From the NCBI GenBank assembly GCA_900114885.1, contig FOUN01000001.1, positions 124,001 to 188,000 on the forward strand: a stretch of 64,000 bases of DNA, read 5' to 3'. Origin of the DNA: Psychrobacillus psychrodurans. Lineage in GTDB: Bacteria > Bacillota > Bacilli > Bacillales_A > Planococcaceae. The notes beneath the pieces were generated by a model. It did no database searches. It saw only the letters and a program-made list of their open reading frames with translations, and had not been told where the DNA came from. The translations under genes and the position numbers were made by a program. Within the stretch, counting starts at the first letter, position 1. Each line of letters begins with the position of its first letter. Positions 18,449 to 26,963 of this stretch are shown here, in pieces.

Positions 18449-19165
18449 ATGAAACCAATAATAGGGATCACAACAGAAGTTCTTGAGGATGGATGTTATT
18501 TTATGCCGCCAGTTTATGCAAATGCGATTATACAAGCCGGCGGAATTCCAATATTAATCCCTCTAGTACCAGAGGAAGACATAGATGAATTGAGTATACG
18601 GTTAGATGGACTTTTTGTTACAGGAGGAGAGGATATTGATCCAGGTTATTACAACGAAGTTCCTCATGTGCACTTAAAGCAGATTACACCCCAATTAGAC
18701 GAAATGGAATATAAGCTTATTCAAAAAATGTTGGATTTAGATAAACCTTATATTGGGGTATGTCGTGGTTTACATATGTTAAATATTGTACAGGGCGGAT
18801 CGCTTTACCAATCCATTCATTCACAGCGGGAAGAACCAGTAATGCAACATTTACAAAAGGCAATTCGAACGCATAGATCGCATCCTGTAAAACTGAAAAA
18901 GGATAACCGACTTTACGATTTTCTGCAGGAAGAAGAATTTAAAGTAAATTCATTTCATCACCAAGCAGTCAATAAAGTAGGCAGAGGTTTAGAAATAATT
19001 GCAAAAGCAGCAGATGGAATCATTGAATGTCTAGAAAGTAAGGACCATAGTTTCGTATTTGGCTTTCAATGGCACCCAGAAGAATTTGCTATTGATGGTG
19101 ACGAGCCTTCAAAGCGTATTTTTAAAGCCTATATAGATGCAGCTATAGAACGCAAGAATAAATAA
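18449..19165 (+). CDS. Class-I glutamine amidotransferase-like hydrolase (gamma-Glu-GABA hydrolase type)
   Basis: Peptidase C26/PuuD-like enzyme of 238 residues that probably cleaves gamma-glutamyl amides. The nucleophile is Cys105 in YIGVCRGLHML; the His/Glu pair is in FQWHPEEF (about 212). FVTGGEDIDPGYY is typical of the family. A good sigma-B-like promoter precedes it. The substrate (gamma-glutamyl-GABA or other) is inferred from the family only. Confidence 0.88.
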   Translation: MKPIIGITTEVLEDGCYFMPPVYANAIIQAGGIPILIPLVPEEDIDELSIRLDGLFVTGGEDIDPGYYNEVPHVHLKQITPQLDEMEYKLIQKMLDLDKPYIGVCRGLHMLNIVQGGSLYQSIHSQREEPVMQHLQKAIRTHRSHPVKLKKDNRLYDFLQEEEFKVNSFHHQAVNKVGRGLEIIAKAADGIIECLESKDHSFVFGFQWHPEEFAIDGDEPSKRIFKAYIDAAIERKNK

Positions 19166-19233
19166 TACCAATAATTTGCCTCTTGGAGTGTTAAAATAAA
19201 TAGATAATTCCTAAATATCAGGAGGCAGAGAAT

Positions 19234-20319
19234 ATGACTGAAAGTATTTCTTTAGTGGAAGCGTTTAAACAAACTCAGTATCAAGTAGCTGGAAATGGAA
19301 AAAGAAATATGCAAGTTATAAAAGAAGTCTTTGAACAGGTAGATGGACAGCAAGAAAGCGATATATACGGAAAAGGACAAATCATTGAGTCTTTTCAAGA
19401 GAAAATGGCTACGTATTTAGGAAAAGAGTCTGCCGTATTCTTCCCAAGTGGTACAATGGCTCAACAAATAGCCTTACGAATTTGGTGCGACGAAAAAGGG
19501 GTTAAGAAAGTAGCGTACCATCCACTAAGCCATTTAGAAATACATGAAGAAGATGGTTTAAAGGAATTGCATCATATTGATACAGTTTTACTTGGTGATG
19601 AAGCAGGCTTAATAGGATTAGAGGATGTCCTGAATTTAGATCAAGATATAGCCTGTCTATTATTAGAACTGCCTCAGCGAGAAATTGGGGGACAGCTCCC
19701 TGACTACAAAACTATTGTAGAAATCTCCGAGTATTGTAAAGCAAACGGGATTCGATTGCATTTAGACGGAGCAAGACTTTTTGAAATTCTTCCGTATTAT
19801 CAGAAATCTGCAGCCGAAATTTGTGGTCTTTTTGATAGTGTGTATATTTCGTTTTATAAAGGAATTGGAGGACTAGCCGGAGCTATTCTTGCAGGAGACA
19901 AAGAGTTTACACAACAATCGAAAGTCTGGAAGCGTCGTCATGGTGGAGATTTAATAAGTCTGTATCCGTATATCTTAAGCTCTAGTTATTACTTTGATAA
20001 GAGAATATCAAAAATGGAGCTATACTATGAAAATGCAATAGAGTTAGCGATGCTATTTAATTCATGCCCTTCCATCCAAACTAAACCTACTGTTCCCGTA
20101 TCTAACATGTTCCATGTACACATAACTCGACCAAAGGAGCAGTTAGAAGCAGTACTTAAAGAAGTTTACTACAAAACTGGAGTAGGTTTGACTAGTTATC
20201 TCAAAGAGACAAACCAATCTACTTATAGTTTTGAGGTGAGTATTGGAGATCAATACAATTCCATACCAAAAGATAAATTAGAAGAAGTATTTCAATTACT
20301 TCAAGTTAAGCTTAAATAA
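19234..20319 (+). CDS. Threonine aldolase-like PLP enzyme
   Basis: Beta-eliminating lyase/threonine aldolase fold of 361 residues: PLP-phosphate region FFPSGTMAQQIAL (69-81), Asp/Arg in RLHLDGARLFE, PLP lysine Lys209 in SFYKGIGG. Likely cleaves L-threonine or allo-threonine to glycine and acetaldehyde. Start ATG after AGGAGG. The active-site sequence deviates from the classic SLSKG, so the substrate may differ. It stands alone between its neighbours. Confidence 0.85.
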   Translation: MTESISLVEAFKQTQYQVAGNGKRNMQVIKEVFEQVDGQQESDIYGKGQIIESFQEKMATYLGKESAVFFPSGTMAQQIALRIWCDEKGVKKVAYHPLSHLEIHEEDGLKELHHIDTVLLGDEAGLIGLEDVLNLDQDIACLLLELPQREIGGQLPDYKTIVEISEYCKANGIRLHLDGARLFEILPYYQKSAAEICGLFDSVYISFYKGIGGLAGAILAGDKEFTQQSKVWKRRHGGDLISLYPYILSSSYYFDKRISKMELYYENAIELAMLFNSCPSIQTKPTVPVSNMFHVHITRPKEQLEAVLKEVYYKTGVGLTSYLKETNQSTYSFEVSIGDQYNSIPKDKLEEVFQLLQVKLK

Positions 20320-20375
20320 TTGATGAATAAAACCTAATAACTTACACAAGTTATTCTTCATGGAGGTGAAATTTC

Positions 20376-20555
20376 ATGTCGAAGAAAAATAACAGTAACA
20401 AGAGTAACTCATTAGACCGTGAAGAATATGGATTCGGATATGATGTCAGTCCAGATGATTTAGATGTCTACGTACAAAACAATAATGCTCAGAAAAAAAA
20501 TAATAACGAAAATAAAACCAATGCCAATCGCAATAAAAATAAGAACGAATGTTAA
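20376..20555 (+). CDS. Small Asn/Lys-rich hypothetical protein
   Basis: 59-residue very polar protein with GGAGGTGAA eight bases before ATG. A central acidic/aromatic patch (EEYGFGYDVSPDDLDVYVQ, about 16-34) is flanked by Asn/Lys-rich ends. No membrane segment. A strong terminator follows 18 bases after the stop, supporting a real single-gene unit. The composition resembles small spore or stress proteins, but I do not recognise the family. Confidence 0.72.
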   Translation: MSKKNNSNKSNSLDREEYGFGYDVSPDDLDVYVQNNNAQKKNNNENKTNANRNKNKNEC

Positions 20556-20573
20556 AAGAATTGAAGTTTTAAT

Positions 20574-20625
20574 AAACCCATATACAAAACGATATAATTG
20601 TTTTGTATATGGGTTTTTTATTTTT
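20574..20625 (+). terminator. Strong terminator after the small Asn/Lys-rich gene
   Basis: Arms AAACCCATATACAAAAC and GTTTTGTATATGGGTTT with a nine-base loop, followed by TTTATTTTT. Confidence 0.9.
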
Positions 20626-20739
20626 ATAAAATATATCATTCTTTAATTTTACTACGAAAACAAAATCAACTTTTGGAGTTCTATTTTTCCCCTTTGTTTC
20701 TTACAGTGTAACAACAGCTAGAAAAAAGGGGATGTTCAT

Positions 20740-21612
20740 TTGTTAATAGATGGAGTTTTTTCAGGAGGTGGACTTAAGGGCTTTGCATTGGTTGGTGCCC
20801 ATCAAGTATTAGAGGAAAAAGGATATAAATTCAAGCGAGTAGCTGGCACTAGTGCAGGAGCGATTCTTGCTAGTTTCATTGCGGCTGGTTTTACTAGTAA
20901 AGAAATAGAAGAATTATTGAACGAACTAGATACATTAGCGCTTTTAGATCCTCGGAATACAATTCTGCCATTTCCATTAATGAAGTGGATAAATCTATAT
21001 TGGCGGCTAGGATTATATCAAGGAAAGGCACTCGAAAACTGGTTTCTAGAAAAGCTTGCTTTGAAAGGAGTATATACCTTTTCAGACATCGAGCAAGGTT
21101 CACTAAAGTTAGTAGCTTCAGACCTTACGAACGGTAAAATAATGGTAATTCCTGATGATTTAGAGCGTTATGGGATATCAGCATCTAGTTTTCCGATAGC
21201 GCGAGCTCTCCGTATGAGCTGCGGAATCCCATTTTTCTTTGAACCCGTTAAATTAAAAGTTACCTCCTCTGATACGATTATTGTGGATGGTGGTGTGTTA
21301 AGTAATTTTCCTATGTGGATTTTTGACAATGGTAACAAAGAGAGACCGATACTAGGCTTAAAACTAAGTAGCAAATCAGAAGACAGGGAACCTCGCAAAA
21401 TAAAAAATGGATTAAATTTATTTGAAGCACTATTCTCAACAATGAAAAATGCCCACGACGAAAGATATATTTCACGGAAAATTGAAAAGAACATAATTTT
21501 TATTCCAGTAGAGGATTACGAGGCAACACAGTTTGATTTGAGCGATGAAATAAAACACGAATTACTAGAAAAGGGTAGAAATCGTGCCACTCAATTTTTA
21601 AAAACGTGGTAA
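20740..21612 (+). CDS. Patatin-like phospholipase family protein
   Basis: Ser-Asp dyad lipid acyl hydrolase of 290 residues. Oxyanion motif SGGGLKG (8-14), nucleophile Ser38 in GTSAGA, and catalytic Asp in VDGGVLSNFP (about 184). The start is TTG at 20740 after AAGGGGATG. No signal peptide, so it acts on the cytoplasmic side. Similar to the YlbK-like patatins of Bacillus. Natural substrate unknown. Confidence 0.9.
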   Translation: MLIDGVFSGGGLKGFALVGAHQVLEEKGYKFKRVAGTSAGAILASFIAAGFTSKEIEELLNELDTLALLDPRNTILPFPLMKWINLYWRLGLYQGKALENWFLEKLALKGVYTFSDIEQGSLKLVASDLTNGKIMVIPDDLERYGISASSFPIARALRMSCGIPFFFEPVKLKVTSSDTIIVDGGVLSNFPMWIFDNGNKERPILGLKLSSKSEDREPRKIKNGLNLFEALFSTMKNAHDERYISRKIEKNIIFIPVEDYEATQFDLSDEIKHELLEKGRNRATQFLKTW

Positions 21613-21619
21613 GTAAAAT

Positions 21620-21644
21620 GTTTAATTCGAGCAGACAAAGGAAT
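21620..21644 (+). promoter_or_regulatory. Candidate sigma-B promoter of the PPOX-fold gene
   Basis: Perfect GTTTAA (21620-21625), 13-base spacer, AGGAAT (21639-21644). The gene starts 38 bases downstream. Confidence 0.6.
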
Positions 21645-21682
21645 AATAAGAAAGAGGATACAATCGAAGGAGAGGATCATTC

Positions 21683-22102
21683 ATGGCAAATAATGCAAAA
21701 GAAGAAGCACTAAAAATTTTAGAGAAAAATATGGTTGGTACGATGGCGACAGTACAACAGAATAAACCACATTCCCGATATATGACTTTTTTTAACGATA
21801 ACCTTACTCTGTATACAGCAACAAGTAAAAAAACACATAAAGCGGAAGAACTTAAGCAAAATCCCAATACACATATACTATTAGGCTATGATGGGCATGG
21901 GTTTGGCGACAGCTTTTTAGAAATTGAGGGGACTGTCATCGAATCAGATGATGAAGCAATGAAAGAAAAAGTATGGAACAAAGCGCTAAAAGGTTGGTTT
22001 GAAGGTCCTGAAGATCCAGATTTGTTAATCTTAAAAGTTACGCCTACAAAAATCCGAGTGATGAATACAAAAGGAGAAGAACCTCAAGTTGTAGAACTCT
22101 AA
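21683..22102 (+). CDS. Pyridoxamine 5'-phosphate oxidase-fold general stress protein
   Basis: 139-residue PPOX-like split-barrel protein of the general-stress-protein-26 type. Recognised by KNMVGTMATVQQNKPHSRYMTF-like N-terminus and LYTATSKKTHKAEELKQNP. These bind flavin or F420-like cofactors, but the true substrate is unknown. GGAGAGG precedes the ATG, and a sigma-B-like promoter fits a stress role. Confidence 0.87.
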   Translation: MANNAKEEALKILEKNMVGTMATVQQNKPHSRYMTFFNDNLTLYTATSKKTHKAEELKQNPNTHILLGYDGHGFGDSFLEIEGTVIESDDEAMKEKVWNKALKGWFEGPEDPDLLILKVTPTKIRVMNTKGEEPQVVEL

Positions 22103-22121
22103 AGTCCTTCTCTGTATTTCG

Positions 22122-22154
22122 GAGACCTTTCTGATGTTAAGTTAGGTCTCTTTT
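22122..22154 (+). terminator. Terminator between convergent genes
   Basis: GAGACCT and AGGTCTC arms followed by TTTT, after the PPOX gene and overlapping the last codons of the convergent ecsC-like gene. Confidence 0.6.
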
Positions 22155-22988
22155 ACTGCTGATTTTAAAAGTATCTAGCATAAGATCACTACTTTCTTCG
22201 TTTAATCTCTCTATAATTCTTCTTTTACGATAAAGCATCATTCCAGCCTCAGCAATATCATGGATTGCTGAACGGTTAATAAAAGCCCCAAAAACAAGAC
22301 CTGCAATTGGAATCATTTGAAATAGCTTTTTCCAGCCAAACTGGTCTCTATAAGACAATACCACTTCACGCCAGCCCTGTATCTCCGATAATACCTCTCG
22401 CTTTGTCTCTTCATCTTGTTTGTCAAACTTAGATAGCTGAGATAAAATAGCTTGTTTTCCGACAATATCTGAGGAAATAAATTGAAGAGATTTGATAATA
22501 AATAATCTTTCCTTTTTGTCATTCGGATCATAACCATAACAAATGGCAATATCCTGTAACGTTTTCAGCTGTAGACCTAATAGGAAAGGGATATCAATGG
22601 ATAATGTAAAGATACCTCCAATACCTGTCCCGGCACCTTGAACGGTAGCTAGGTTTTTTCTATTTTTCGCTATTCCTGTTACTGCATTGTCCATAGTAGC
22701 AATGGGTAATCGGTTGACTTCTTCTATATTTTCAATTCCCATGGTTGGATAATATGATCTGATCTTCGATGTTGAACTTAAATAGCTGCCACCTGTTTGG
22801 ACATATTGTCCAAGCTCATCGATTAACGATCCCATTTTTGATTGAATAAATTTTGGAGTCCATTTATCCATTATTTTAAAAGGCAATCTACCGATTTTCT
22901 CCCAAAACCATAGGTCACCCTGATCTTTCTCCCAAGCTTCTACTTTTATTAACTCAGTATGTAACCATTCTTGTGAATCTAACATCAT
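22137..22988 (-). CDS. EcsC family protein
   Basis: 283-residue EcsC-domain protein; the domain covers most of the length, with hydrophobic segments near IPFLLGLQLKTLQDIAICYG and IPIAGLVFGAFINRSAI. Relatives carry ABC-exporter-linked functions, but stand-alone copies like this are uncharacterised. ATG 22988 (or the next ATG, 22985) follows AGGTGA. A longer frame up to 23018 would place the ribosome site inside the gene. Divergent from the ger operon. Confidence 0.85.
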   Translation of the reverse strand: MMLDSQEWLHTELIKVEAWEKDQGDLWFWEKIGRLPFKIMDKWTPKFIQSKMGSLIDELGQYVQTGGSYLSSTSKIRSYYPTMGIENIEEVNRLPIATMDNAVTGIAKNRKNLATVQGAGTGIGGIFTLSIDIPFLLGLQLKTLQDIAICYGYDPNDKKERLFIIKSLQFISSDIVGKQAILSQLSKFDKQDEETKREVLSEIQGWREVVLSYRDQFGWKKLFQMIPIAGLVFGAFINRSAIHDIAEAGMMLYRKRRIIERLNEESSDLMLDTFKISSKRDLT

Positions 22989-23120
22989 TAAATCACCTCT
23001 TTTTACTAATACGTCCATTCATCAAAATAGTTTCATTCTATGATTTTCTACTGTTTAAAATACATAATTAATGAAAGGGGTGGCAAACTAAGGAAATCTT
23101 TAAGTAGGAGAGTGGTTCTT

Positions 23121-24605
23121 GTGAAAATAGGGAGGTTAGTGCGTGCCACTTTAAGTGGTACATCCCAAAAGAAAACGACAAAAATAGAGCACGAAGAACC
23201 AACAAATGAACTAAAGGACCAAGTTACAGAAAGACTGGAAAATATTAGAAAACAGACATCTGAGATAGATGATATTATGTTTAAAAAAATTGCTACAGAT
23301 GAAGGTGTAGTTACAGTTATATATTCTAATTCATTAGTAGAAAAGATGACGATACAAACGATGGTTTTCATTCCTCTCACAAACTATATCCATCAGATAC
23401 ATCAGGTTTCAGATTCTATTGAGGATACGGATATACAAGAGATAACTAAAAAGGTGATCACTGGACAAACCATTTTGTTTTTTCACAAGACCTTTCAATT
23501 ACTTAGTATTGATACATACAGCGCACCAACCCGTTCTATCACAAACACAGAGGTAGAATCTACCGTAATAGGTCCGCAGGATGCTTTTACAGAATCGTTG
23601 GAAACGAATATCTCTTTAGTAAAGAGACGTATTAAAAGTCCAATGCTGAAAAATGAAACATTTACAATAGGAACTGAAACGGATACAAAAATTTCCGTAG
23701 TTTATATGGATGGCATTGTAAACAAAGATAACCTAGAAGTTTTGAAAGAAAGAATTGAAAAGTTAGATCACCCGGCTTATACGGATGTCACAATTCTCAA
23801 ACAACTAATAGAGGATAATCCTCTATCTCCTTTTCCGCAGTACTATTTAACGGTGCGTCCAGATACAGTAAGTGGCTATTTACATGATGGAAGAATTGTC
23901 GTTTTTATGGAAAATAGTTCTGCTGTAATGATTTGCCCAGTCACTTTTTTGGAAATGTTCATGTCTGTAGAGGATTATTATAATCGCTGGACAACGGCTT
24001 CCTTACTAAGAATGCTTCGATTTTTTGGGTTCTTTTTAACAATCACAATCACTCCATTGTACGTATCAGCTTTGACATTTCATCCAGAAATTCTCCCTTA
24101 TGAGCTTCTACTAAACCTACAGGAATCTAGAGCTAAGGTGCCGTTTCCACCCCTATTTGAAGTGTTATTTATCGAACTCATTATTGAAGTACTAAGGGAA
24201 GCAGGATCTCGAATGCCGGCTAAAGTAGGGCAAACAATAGGTATCGTAGGAGGTATTGTAATTGGAACTGCAGCTGTTGAGGCGGGACTGATTAGTAATA
24301 TCTTGGTTGTACTTGTTGCTACATCCGCATTACTTTCCTTTTTACCACCTATCTTCTTAGTTAGTAATACTAGCAGGTTTGTACGATATATTTTCATTAT
24401 TTCTGCCGGATTGTTTGGCTTGTTTGGGCAAATGATTGCTTTTACTTGGTTAATGGTCCATCTACTAAGAATTGACTCCCTAGGAAAGCCTTATATGAGT
24501 CCTGTTATTCCTAGAAAGGCAACGGATTTATTGAATGGCATCATTAGATTTCCGACTAAGTATTTGACTAAGAAATCGGGGATTTCCAAATCGCCCAAGA
24601 AATAA
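23121..24605 (+). CDS. Spore germination protein, GerA/KA subunit
   Basis: A-subunit of a spore nutrient receptor in the inner spore membrane, about 494 residues. A soluble N-terminal half is followed by four to five transmembrane helices (about 290-460). Family motifs include LPYELLLNLQESRAKVPFP and EAGSRMPAKVGQTIGIVGG. GTG 23121 lies ten bases after AGGAG; earlier in-frame starts back to 23040 lack such a site. Followed after 24 bases by the B subunit. The nutrient recognised cannot be predicted. Confidence 0.92.
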   Translation: MKIGRLVRATLSGTSQKKTTKIEHEEPTNELKDQVTERLENIRKQTSEIDDIMFKKIATDEGVVTVIYSNSLVEKMTIQTMVFIPLTNYIHQIHQVSDSIEDTDIQEITKKVITGQTILFFHKTFQLLSIDTYSAPTRSITNTEVESTVIGPQDAFTESLETNISLVKRRIKSPMLKNETFTIGTETDTKISVVYMDGIVNKDNLEVLKERIEKLDHPAYTDVTILKQLIEDNPLSPFPQYYLTVRPDTVSGYLHDGRIVVFMENSSAVMICPVTFLEMFMSVEDYYNRWTTASLLRMLRFFGFFLTITITPLYVSALTFHPEILPYELLLNLQESRAKVPFPPLFEVLFIELIIEVLREAGSRMPAKVGQTIGIVGGIVIGTAAVEAGLISNILVVLVATSALLSFLPPIFLVSNTSRFVRYIFIISAGLFGLFGQMIAFTWLMVHLLRIDSLGKPYMSPVIPRKATDLLNGIIRFPTKYLTKKSGISKSPKK

Positions 24606-24629
24606 TATTTTAAACGGAGGAGGGAGAAT

Positions 24630-25712
24630 TTGAGTCCAAAGAACTTAAAAGTCCTAGGCGTATACCACGTAATTTTTTTAGTGCAAAATACAATGGTTGG
24701 AACTGGGCTTCTCTCCGCTCCTCAAAGATTAAGTGTTTTAGGCTATAGTCAGGTCTTAATGCCAATCTATTTTGGAATCATAGCAACTATAACCTTATGG
24801 CCCATGGTTTGGATTTGTTCTCAGTATAAAGGGGATAACTTGTTTCGTATTAACGAATTACTATTAGGCAAGTGGATGGGTAAGGGTATTAATGTCTTAA
24901 TAGTTCTTCATTTTACTTTGTTGATTGCTGCAATCATTAGTAATTATATGAATCTGATACAAAGCACTGCGTTACCTGAACAAACTACTACTGTAACCAT
25001 ACTATTAGTGCTTCTACTTCTTACTTATATTGTGAACGGTGGTATTAAAACAATTGCTCGATTCTGCACGTTAGCCTTTTGTTTAGCAATACCGATGGTG
25101 TACTTTTTAAGATGGGGCATTGAAAAAGGTGATCTAAGTCATATATTTCCTTTGTTTAACTTTACTTCACAGGAGTTTTTCAAAGCTATGCAGCAAGGCT
25201 ATTTATCAATTCTTGGCTATGAATTAATTATGTTTTATTTTCCATATATAATTGATCAAAAAAAGGCATTTAAACATGCCATGATTGGAATATGGATTAC
25301 AATTTCTTTAGTATTTATTACAACAGTGGTGAGTGTGATGTACTACTCAGAATGGCAGTTAGAGCATGTAGAATTCTCAGTCCTGCATTTATTTAAAGCT
25401 GGAGAGTTCTCTTTTGTAGAACGAATCGATATCATGGGTATTACGTTTTGGGTTTCTTTAATACTAACAACGGCCGCGGCATACTTGTGGAGCGCAAGAA
25501 AGGGATTAGATTCCATTAGATCCAAAAAAAATAAATACCATGTGTATTTTATTACTGCGGCAATATTTGGGGTTATAATGCTTCCCGTTAACCGTGAATT
25601 TCAACAGAAGCTTTTTGATGCAAGTATTTATATAGAATATATAGTAATCCTATGGCCGATTTTTTTATGTCTAATACATTTAGTAAGAAAAAAGCAGGTG
25701 AAATCAAAATGA
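24630..25712 (+). CDS. Spore germination protein, GerB subunit (permease)
   Basis: B-subunit of the receptor: APC-type ten-helix membrane protein of 360 residues related to amino-acid permeases, probably forming the ligand site. Characteristic N-terminus FLVQNTMVGTGLLSAPQRL. Start is TTG at 24630 behind GGAGGAGGG. Overlaps the C subunit by four bases (ATGA). Confidence 0.93.
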   Translation: MSPKNLKVLGVYHVIFLVQNTMVGTGLLSAPQRLSVLGYSQVLMPIYFGIIATITLWPMVWICSQYKGDNLFRINELLLGKWMGKGINVLIVLHFTLLIAAIISNYMNLIQSTALPEQTTTVTILLVLLLLTYIVNGGIKTIARFCTLAFCLAIPMVYFLRWGIEKGDLSHIFPLFNFTSQEFFKAMQQGYLSILGYELIMFYFPYIIDQKKAFKHAMIGIWITISLVFITTVVSVMYYSEWQLEHVEFSVLHLFKAGEFSFVERIDIMGITFWVSLILTTAAAYLWSARKGLDSIRSKKNKYHVYFITAAIFGVIMLPVNREFQQKLFDASIYIEYIVILWPIFLCLIHLVRKKQVKSK

Positions 25713-26809
25713 AGAAGAGTATCATACTATTCGTTTTAACGATATTGTTAACCGGTTGCTCCGATAAAGAGCTGAAAGTGCCTTTAGAGGATATTGGAAT
25801 GGTCAGTACACTCTCATTTGACTATATTGATGAGGAAATGATGAAATTAACCGTTGCAATACCACAATTTTCACCGGAGGCTAAAGAGAATACGCAACTC
25901 TTCTCGGTGACTACAGATATGATTTCTAAAGGGATTGTTGAGATCGAAATGCAATCGGATAAAAAAATTGTTTTAAATCAATTAAGAGTAGTACTTTTTA
26001 ATGAGGAATTTGCTAAGCATGGAAGAATGAGGAAATTGATACGACATTTATATAGGGATTCATCAGTTGGCAACAAGGTGCTTATTGCAATAGTAAAGGA
26101 AAATGGAGAAGAAGTGTTAAAAGCCGATTATCCTGACAAACCAAATGTCAATTTATATATTAATGATCTATTGCAACCTAGTATTAATACTGCCTTCAAT
26201 CCGAATACGAATATTCATGACTTTATATATACCCAAACGAGTACAGTTCATGATTCTATTGTTCCGATAGTTGATAAAAAAAATGGGATAATTAAAATCG
26301 AAGAGGTTGCTGTTTTCAAGGGGAAAGAAATGATAGAAAGTATACCGCATGATGAAGCACTTATCATACAAGCACTACAGGGGAGAAAAAATCTAGCACC
26401 GCTAGCTTTAGACCTTGGAGATGGAGAAGAAGATAAGCTTGTATTGGATTTAATCAGTAATAAGGTAAAGATGAAAAGTAACAAAAATATGGAAGCACCA
26501 AAGTTATCTATTACTTTAAAAATGGAAGGAACTCTTGTAGATTATGTGGGGTATAGAGGAGGTGAACTAGAAAGTTTGGAAAAAATAACCAAATTGGAAG
26601 AGGATATAGACAAACACACCTCCAAACAGGTCGAAGAATTTCTAGATAAGTTAAAAGAATTAGAAGTAGACCCCATTGGTTTAGCGGAAGAATTTCGGAA
26701 ACATTATCATGGTAAATGGGATAAAGAGAAAACAAATGATATTATTAGCAAACTACAGGTAGATGTTAAAGTAGAAACTTCTATTATCAGTACAGGGAAT
26801 CTAAAGTAA
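25709..26809 (+). CDS. Spore germination protein, GerC lipoprotein
   Basis: C-subunit lipoprotein, 366 residues. Signal peptide with lipobox LTGC (Cys17), then the three-domain GerC fold with typical VPLEDIGMVSTLSFDYIDEE at the start. ATG 25709 follows AGGTGA eight bases upstream; an earlier in-frame start inside gerB would hide the signal peptide. Completes an A-B-C receptor operon. Confidence 0.93.
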   Translation: MKKSIILFVLTILLTGCSDKELKVPLEDIGMVSTLSFDYIDEEMMKLTVAIPQFSPEAKENTQLFSVTTDMISKGIVEIEMQSDKKIVLNQLRVVLFNEEFAKHGRMRKLIRHLYRDSSVGNKVLIAIVKENGEEVLKADYPDKPNVNLYINDLLQPSINTAFNPNTNIHDFIYTQTSTVHDSIVPIVDKKNGIIKIEEVAVFKGKEMIESIPHDEALIIQALQGRKNLAPLALDLGDGEEDKLVLDLISNKVKMKSNKNMEAPKLSITLKMEGTLVDYVGYRGGELESLEKITKLEEDIDKHTSKQVEEFLDKLKELEVDPIGLAEEFRKHYHGKWDKEKTNDIISKLQVDVKVETSIISTGNLK

Positions 26810-26871
26810 ATTCGTTAGATACGGAATTATAATAACAATCAAGTTCAATTTTGGCGTGAATAAAGAAGACA

Positions 26872-26919
26872 TGATAGCGTTTACATTTTGTTGAATACTA
26901 AATGTAAACGCTTTAATAT
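26872..26919 (+). promoter_or_regulatory. Mannitol operon promoter with two cre-like sites
   Basis: A perfect match to the CcpA cre consensus TGWAARCGYTWNCW lies on the minus strand (TGTAAACGCTATCA, 26885-26872). A second on the plus strand, TGTAAACGCTTTAA (26903-26916), has one mismatch. Together they make a 12-base inverted repeat GCGTTTACATTT/AAATGTAAACGC. A possible promoter TTGAAT (26891-26896), 17-base spacer, TAATAT (26914-26919) is overlapped by the second site. Repression by glucose via CcpA is inferred. Confidence 0.7.
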
Positions 26920-26963
26920 GGTAAACAACAATAACTTAATAATTTAAATAGGGGGACAGAGAA

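Noticed and set aside
20464-20646. 60-codon frame
   Set aside because: Overlaps the 59-residue gene in another frame and runs through its terminator.
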